A stretch of DNA of 55,121 nt from Bacteroidota bacterium (GTDB lineage: Bacteria; Bacteroidota; Bacteroidia; Bacteroidales; GCA-2711565), in NCBI GenBank assembly GCA_018816945.1, contig JAHIVC010000085.1, positions 1 through 55,121 on the forward strand, given 5' to 3'. Shown piece by piece: positions 51,266 through 55,121 of the stretch. Positions within the stretch are counted from its first letter, which is position 1. Each line of letters starts with the position of its first letter. The position numbers were made by a program, and so were the translations under genes. The notes below the pieces were generated by a model. The model saw nothing but the letters and a program-made list of their open reading frames with translations, was not told the origin of the DNA and did no database searches.

Positions 51266-52729
51266 TCAATTTTGGATTCTAAATTCGAAAACACCTAAAT
51301 CAGGATTTTCGGTTCTTCGAATACCAAGTATATCAAAAGGGGCTTTAGCTGCAATATGTGTTGAGCCTTTATCAACAGCAGGAGATAGCCTTTTTAGTTG
51401 GAAATTCAAATTTCGAACATCAAAAAAAAGTGAATCAGGATTTGTGATACACTGAATAAAACGATCGTCATTTATTATATTCAATCGTGTTTTCAAAGAA
51501 TTGTGATCAAATTTTAATATAGGGTTACCTGCGTTCAAAAAGTCTATTAACAATTCATCATTCTCTCTTCCGTCGATAATACAATTTCCAATATGGGCCT
51601 CAAATTCACGAACAGATGAATTTCCGTCGCTGTCACGAATATAATTGTTCAAATAAACAGATGGTGTTTTACGAACCGTTGAAGTCCAATAATTTGCGAA
51701 GGTTGAATGAATAAAACTATACTTACCGCCCATTGTTAACGAGAGTAAGTAATCTCCGCAATTGGTCACTAAATTATTACTTGCTGTAATTTGATAATTT
51801 CTTGCTAAAATACCTCCTCCGCTCATGTTCGAAATTCTTGTGTTATTAAGAATTAAGGAGTTCCCCATAGGATTGTCAAGTGTTTCAGCCTGAATACCAA
51901 TAAACCCATTTTTGATGATGGCATAATTGATCTCATTATTTACACTTCCCTCATTGATCCAGATCCGATCCCATTGTCCGGGCAAATCCCGATAATCTTC
52001 ATCTAAACGATCACCGGTAAAAATAACAGGATCTTCAAGTGTTCCGTTTACTTTGATACTGCCACCTTTATAAACCCAAAGTCCTGAATTATTGTGGAAA
52101 TGGATTTTTGCCCCTTTATCAATTTGTAACACTGCACCTGAATCAACCACTGCATAACCATAAATAAGATAGGGTCTCGTGCTCTTCCATTGAACTTTTG
52201 AATTTTCAGGAGCTACAATCCGAAAGGGTGGAAGTCCCGGAATATTTTGATTTGCGATGATGTAATTTGCATTCTGACCCCAGGCTACCAATGAAATAAT
52301 TTGAAAATTTAGATCGGTCGTAAATCTAAGTTGGTCGGAAACCACAAAAGGGCTATTTATATTATTTGGATCGATAAGTACCTTGACAAAAATATAAAGA
52401 CTGTCCCCACCATCAAGTTCGACATCATTCAATTTTAAGGCTGCCAAACCATCAATGTTCAGCCGATATGCAGAAGCTTCACCTCCGGCTAATTCTATTG
52501 ATCTGATTAATATTTTATTACTAGAATTGTTGTAAACTTTGAGCTGTTTTGTAATTGACCCGATGCTTGTAAAAACGGTATCAAAGACAATGGAATCAGT
52601 TGAAAAACTGAGTGTTTGTCCAACCGGAAGATCAGTAAATTTGTCTTTTTTACAGGAAGAAAAAAAGAGTAGAACAGCAATCGGAATTACGAAAAAGAAG
52701 CGATAATATTTGGTTGTAGCTGTAAGCAT
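51266..52729 (-). CDS. Right-handed beta-helix lipoprotein
   Basis: A 487-residue protein with a lipoprotein signal peptide (VLLFFSSCKKDK, lipobox Cys near residue 26). The N-terminal Ig-like domain (about 30-160) is followed by a repetitive beta-helix region with parallel-strand turns (GLWVYKGGSIKVNGTLEDPV, NSLILNNTRISNMSGG, IHSTFANYWTS). The C-terminal end LDILGIRRTENPDLGVFEF resembles the choice-of-anchor-Q type ending found in Bacteroidota surface beta-helix proteins. It is a surface lipoprotein, perhaps a polysaccharide-binding or lyase-like protein; no catalytic residues are evident. Function unknown. Confidence 0.8.
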   Translation of the reverse strand: MLTATTKYYRFFFVIPIAVLLFFSSCKKDKFTDLPVGQTLSFSTDSIVFDTVFTSIGSITKQLKVYNNSSNKILIRSIELAGGEASAYRLNIDGLAALKLNDVELDGGDSLYIFVKVLIDPNNINSPFVVSDQLRFTTDLNFQIISLVAWGQNANYIIANQNIPGLPPFRIVAPENSKVQWKSTRPYLIYGYAVVDSGAVLQIDKGAKIHFHNNSGLWVYKGGSIKVNGTLEDPVIFTGDRLDEDYRDLPGQWDRIWINEGSVNNEINYAIIKNGFIGIQAETLDNPMGNSLILNNTRISNMSGGGILARNYQITASNNLVTNCGDYLLSLTMGGKYSFIHSTFANYWTSTVRKTPSVYLNNYIRDSDGNSSVREFEAHIGNCIIDGRENDELLIDFLNAGNPILKFDHNSLKTRLNIINDDRFIQCITNPDSLFFDVRNLNFQLKRLSPAVDKGSTHIAAKAPFDILGIRRTENPDLGVFEFRIQN

Positions 52730-52834
52730 AATTAATTTTGATTCTCAAAGATAAACAAACCCATATTTATACGGTAGATTTTAATTAATATTGTGTTTTA
52801 ATTACGAAGTGTTTGTTACGTAAATTTTGAGGTT

Positions 52835-53377
52835 GTGAAAAATTGGTTTAAAATTAGGATTTTGTGCCTGCTAATTATAGGGTTTTCCTCCTCGGTTAAA
52901 TTGAATGCTCAAGAAAATGATTATAAAAATTTTCAACCAAGGCGAAGTTTTATTGGTGGCAATTTAGGGATACAATTTGGAACGCTTACTATTATAGATG
53001 TATCACCATTTCTGGGATACAAGCTAATAAATAATTTGTCGATTGGGGCGGGCTTTACTTACCAGTTTTATAAGGATTCCAGAACTGAACCTTCCTATAC
53101 CAGTAATATTTATGGAGGCAGAATATTCTCAAGTTATACTTTTATACCCGAGGTTTTTGCCTATGCCGAGTATGAGGTGCTAAATATAAAAATCCCTATC
53201 GGTTATGAAGAGTATGCAAGAAAAAATGTCAGCAGTGTCCTTGTAGGTGCAGGTTATCGTCAAATGATCGGGCCAAACCTCTATTCAGATATTATGATTT
53301 TGTGGAATCTTACCGAATCACCGGATTCTCCATACGCTAATCCCATATATCGAGTTGGATTGGTCATAGGATTGTAA
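52835..53377 (+). CDS. Small outer-membrane beta-barrel protein
   Basis: A 180-residue protein starting at GTG 52835 (first residues KNWFKIRILCLLIIGFSSSV form a signal peptide), with no ATG available nearby. The mature part shows alternating beta-strands with aromatic ends (FIGGNLGIQFGTLTIID, NNLSIGAGFTYQFYKD) and ends RVGLVIGL, consistent with an eight-strand OmpA/OmpW-like barrel. No family name can be given. A TAAATTTTG sequence 8 bp upstream of the GTG resembles the -7 promoter motif with one extra base. Confidence 0.7.
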   Translation: MKNWFKIRILCLLIIGFSSSVKLNAQENDYKNFQPRRSFIGGNLGIQFGTLTIIDVSPFLGYKLINNLSIGAGFTYQFYKDSRTEPSYTSNIYGGRIFSSYTFIPEVFAYAEYEVLNIKIPIGYEEYARKNVSSVLVGAGYRQMIGPNLYSDIMILWNLTESPDSPYANPIYRVGLVIGL

Positions 53378-53391
53378 TTTGATTAATGCTT

Positions 53392-54843
53392 TTAAATTTT
53401 CTTTAAAACATCAATCAGTAAATTCCAAAATTTCACGGTGCTTTCTATGCGCAATCTTTCATCAGGTGAATGGGCTCCTTTAATCGTAGGGCCAAACGAT
53501 ATCATGTCCATTTCCGGATAAATATCACCGATCAGTCCACATTCAAGTCCGGCATGAATTGCCAGTACTTTAGGGTCTTTATTAAATAATGAACGATAAG
53601 AGGCTGCTGTAAGTCTGACAATTTCTGAATTTGGATTTGGGGTCCATCCGGGATAACCATCAGAATGATAGATTTTAGCCTTGGTATGCGTAAATGTTGC
53701 CCGTACCATGTTTGTCGCATCTATTTTTGAGGACTCCACAGAGCTTCGCTGACTTGTTGTTATTTTGATAAAATCATCTGAAAATTTTACCGCAGCAAGG
53801 TTTGTGGATGTTTCTACAAAATCAGCAATTGATGCTGAATAGGCCAATACTCCGTGAGGACAAGCATAAAGAGAGTTTAGCAAATTGTCTTTAGAATATT
53901 GATCAATGATAAATTTAGGCTTATCAGTTTTTTCTATCTGGATATTCAAACCGGCATCTGTGAGTTTGTATTCATTTTTTAATGTTGAAAAATAGGTTGC
54001 CACAAAATCCTGAATGCTTTTCGAATCACTTTCTGAAACACAAACAATTGCATAAGCCTCCCTGGCTATGGCGTTACGTAAATTTCCACCATCAAAAAGA
54101 GCTAATTTGAGGTCAAACTTCGATGAGACCATCCATAGCAAACGATTTAGAATTTTGTTGGCATTGCCTAAGCCTTTTTGGATATCATCACCTGAATGTC
54201 CACCTTTCAACCCATTAACAGTGATTTTGAGACTAACGAATTCTTTAGGAACTGCTTCTTTTTTATAGGGCATTTCAATAGTTGTATCTTTTCCACCTGC
54301 ACAACCAATATAAAGCTGGCCTTCATCTTCCGAATCAAGATTCAATAAAACTTTTCCTTTAAGAAGGGAAGGGGCAAGATGTCTTGCTCCAGTCAATCCA
54401 GTTTCCTCGTCAGCCGTAAATAAGCACTCTAATGGGCCGTGCTCAATTTCTTTAGATTCCAGAATGGCAAGCTGAGCAGCGATTCCGATACCGTCATCTG
54501 CACCAAGAGTGGTTCCTTTTGCTTTCACCCACTCACCATCAATGTAAGCTGTTATGGGATCCTTCTCAAAATCATGAATTTTGTCACTGTTTTTTTCACA
54601 AACCATATCCATATGGCTCTGTAAGACCACAGTCTTTGCTTTTTCTTTCCCTGCACTTGCAACTTTTTTAATAATAACATTCCCCACTTCATCCTTGTAC
54701 GTTTCGAGGTTGTTTTTCTTTCCGAACTTTAAAAGGTATTCAATAATTTTTTCTTCTTTTTTTGAAGGCCGGGGGATTTCCAGTATTTCATTAAAATAAT
54801 GCCAAAGACGTTCGGGCTTAAGGTTAGCAATTTTTTGATCCAT
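53392..54843 (-). CDS. pepD: Aminoacyl-histidine dipeptidase (M20 family)
   Basis: A 483-residue zinc dipeptidase that cleaves X-His and other dipeptides. Metal-site segments appear in order: LQSHMDMVCEKN (His, Asp), LGADDGIGIAA, FTADEETGLTGA (catalytic Glu) and LLNLDSEDEG. The C-terminal AIHAGLECGLIGDIYPEMDMISFGP supplies the last metal ligands, and the lid domain lies between. Length fits PepD. Start ATG 54843 with MDQKIANLKPERLWHYF. It lies alone at the right end. The remaining 278 bp to the window edge hold only an inverted repeat. Confidence 0.94.
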   Translation of the reverse strand: MDQKIANLKPERLWHYFNEILEIPRPSKKEEKIIEYLLKFGKKNNLETYKDEVGNVIIKKVASAGKEKAKTVVLQSHMDMVCEKNSDKIHDFEKDPITAYIDGEWVKAKGTTLGADDGIGIAAQLAILESKEIEHGPLECLFTADEETGLTGARHLAPSLLKGKVLLNLDSEDEGQLYIGCAGGKDTTIEMPYKKEAVPKEFVSLKITVNGLKGGHSGDDIQKGLGNANKILNRLLWMVSSKFDLKLALFDGGNLRNAIAREAYAIVCVSESDSKSIQDFVATYFSTLKNEYKLTDAGLNIQIEKTDKPKFIIDQYSKDNLLNSLYACPHGVLAYSASIADFVETSTNLAAVKFSDDFIKITTSQRSSVESSKIDATNMVRATFTHTKAKIYHSDGYPGWTPNPNSEIVRLTAASYRSLFNKDPKVLAIHAGLECGLIGDIYPEMDMISFGPTIKGAHSPDERLRIESTVKFWNLLIDVLKKI

Positions 54844-54991
54844 TTTTAAAGACTTTAGTTAAAGCAGTAAAGTTAGTAAATTAGATTGAAGTTCGGCTTC
54901 AGGAATAGATGATTTAACTTAACCTCAGTTCGATCTAAGTGTTTCTCATGAAACTGATTCAGTATGTCTGAAATTCAGCTTTTTGAGCTAA

Positions 54992-55039
54992 TAAGACGTT
55001 AGAATTTTGACTTTCTAATATCTAAAGTCTAACGTCTTA
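54992..55039. repeat. Nested inverted repeat at the right edge
   Basis: TAAGACGTTAGA (54992-55003) and TCTAACGTCTTA (55028-55039) form a perfect 12-bp inverted repeat; inside it GACTTT and AAAGTC form a second one. It lies upstream of pepD on the minus side and has no T-run, so it is not clearly a terminator. A small repeat element or regulatory hairpin is possible. The rest of 54844-55121 shows no gene. Confidence 0.5.
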
Positions 55040-55121
55040 TATCTTAATTCATTAAAACGCTTATGACATAGGAAGTATGTATTTTAATGATTTCTTATAT
55101 CGAATTGAGGTTATTTGTCAA

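Noticed and set aside
1-55121. CRISPR array, rRNA genes, or prophage
   Set aside because: No regularly spaced repeat-spacer array, no rRNA sequence, and no phage structural or integrase gene was seen anywhere in the window.

Overview
The window is AT-rich chromosomal DNA from a member of the Bacteroidota, most likely a Bacteroidales or Marinilabiliales-like anaerobe or facultative organism. This rests on the recurring promoter motif TAnnTTTG (with TTG further upstream in some cases), weak Shine-Dalgarno sequences, a TonB-dependent receptor with an N-terminal regulatory-like domain, a DUF4294 protein, an M64 peptidase, the dnaA / LMW-phosphatase-like / RsmI-like order, and tRNAs without an encoded CCA end. 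No tool was run. All calls come from reading the sequence and the translations, so family names are recognition calls rather than search results.

Layout. 1-1.7 kb: the 3' end of an IS transposase, then a polyprenyl glycosylphosphotransferase. 1.7-5.9 kb (minus): DUF4294 protein, clpX, clpP, tig and tRNA-Leu. 5.96-6.24 kb: a MITE-like element with 14-bp inverted ends and a 5-bp target duplication, inserted in the stop codon of a DppC-type permease. 7.6-8.05 kb: tRNA-His, whose 3' end plus terminator is duplicated 321 bp downstream around a structured repeat. 8.2-13 kb: a small ORF, a thioredoxin, smpB, a prohibitin-like protein and a TonB receptor under a TPP riboswitch. 13.1-16.4 kb: a second copy of the structured repeat, aroQ, a Gdx/SugE transporter, a glycosyltransferase, an acyltransferase and tRNA-Ser.

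16.5-25.8 kb (plus) is a composite arsenic island. The first part is an arsR, an arsE/F/G-like set (two CxxC proteins and a CcdA-like permease), a large ArsP-type permease and a second arsR. Three copies of a TGTTCG-N8-CGAACA type operator lie in it. The middle part is an accessory block: a secreted rhodanese fused to an outer-membrane beta-barrel, a DGC protein, a ProC-like dehydrogenase and a membrane-anchored thioredoxin. The last part is a third arsR, a rhodanese without its catalytic Cys, a thioredoxin-type arsC and an ACR3 arsenite pump. Together the genes would cover sensing, arsenate reduction, arsenite export and organoarsenical handling.

25.9-34.9 kb: mnmH-selD (tRNA selenouridine), an M64 peptidase, fabG, an M48 protease, a sugar transferase with a Cys-rich insertion, an ABC-2 exporter and slyD. 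35-38.7 kb (minus): an RsmI-like methylase, a threonine-dehydratase-like enzyme, an LMW phosphatase that has lost all its catalytic residues, and dnaA. 39.6-43.3 kb (minus) is a compact five-gene operon ending in a terminator: a small Cys-rich protein, a two-cysteine DsrC, a DsrM-like membrane protein, a DsrK/HdrD-like iron-sulfur protein and a class-V cysteine desulfurase. No sulfite reductase is present in the window, so this looks like a DsrC-centred sulfur or thiol-disulfide relay with unknown substrate, and it is the best candidate here for an undescribed system. 43.5-55 kb: an EamA transporter, a sucrose-phosphate-synthase-like glycosyltransferase, prmC, a PiT phosphate transporter with a PhoU-like tail, a VOC protein, an SGLT-type symporter, a beta-helix lipoprotein, a small beta-barrel protein and pepD.
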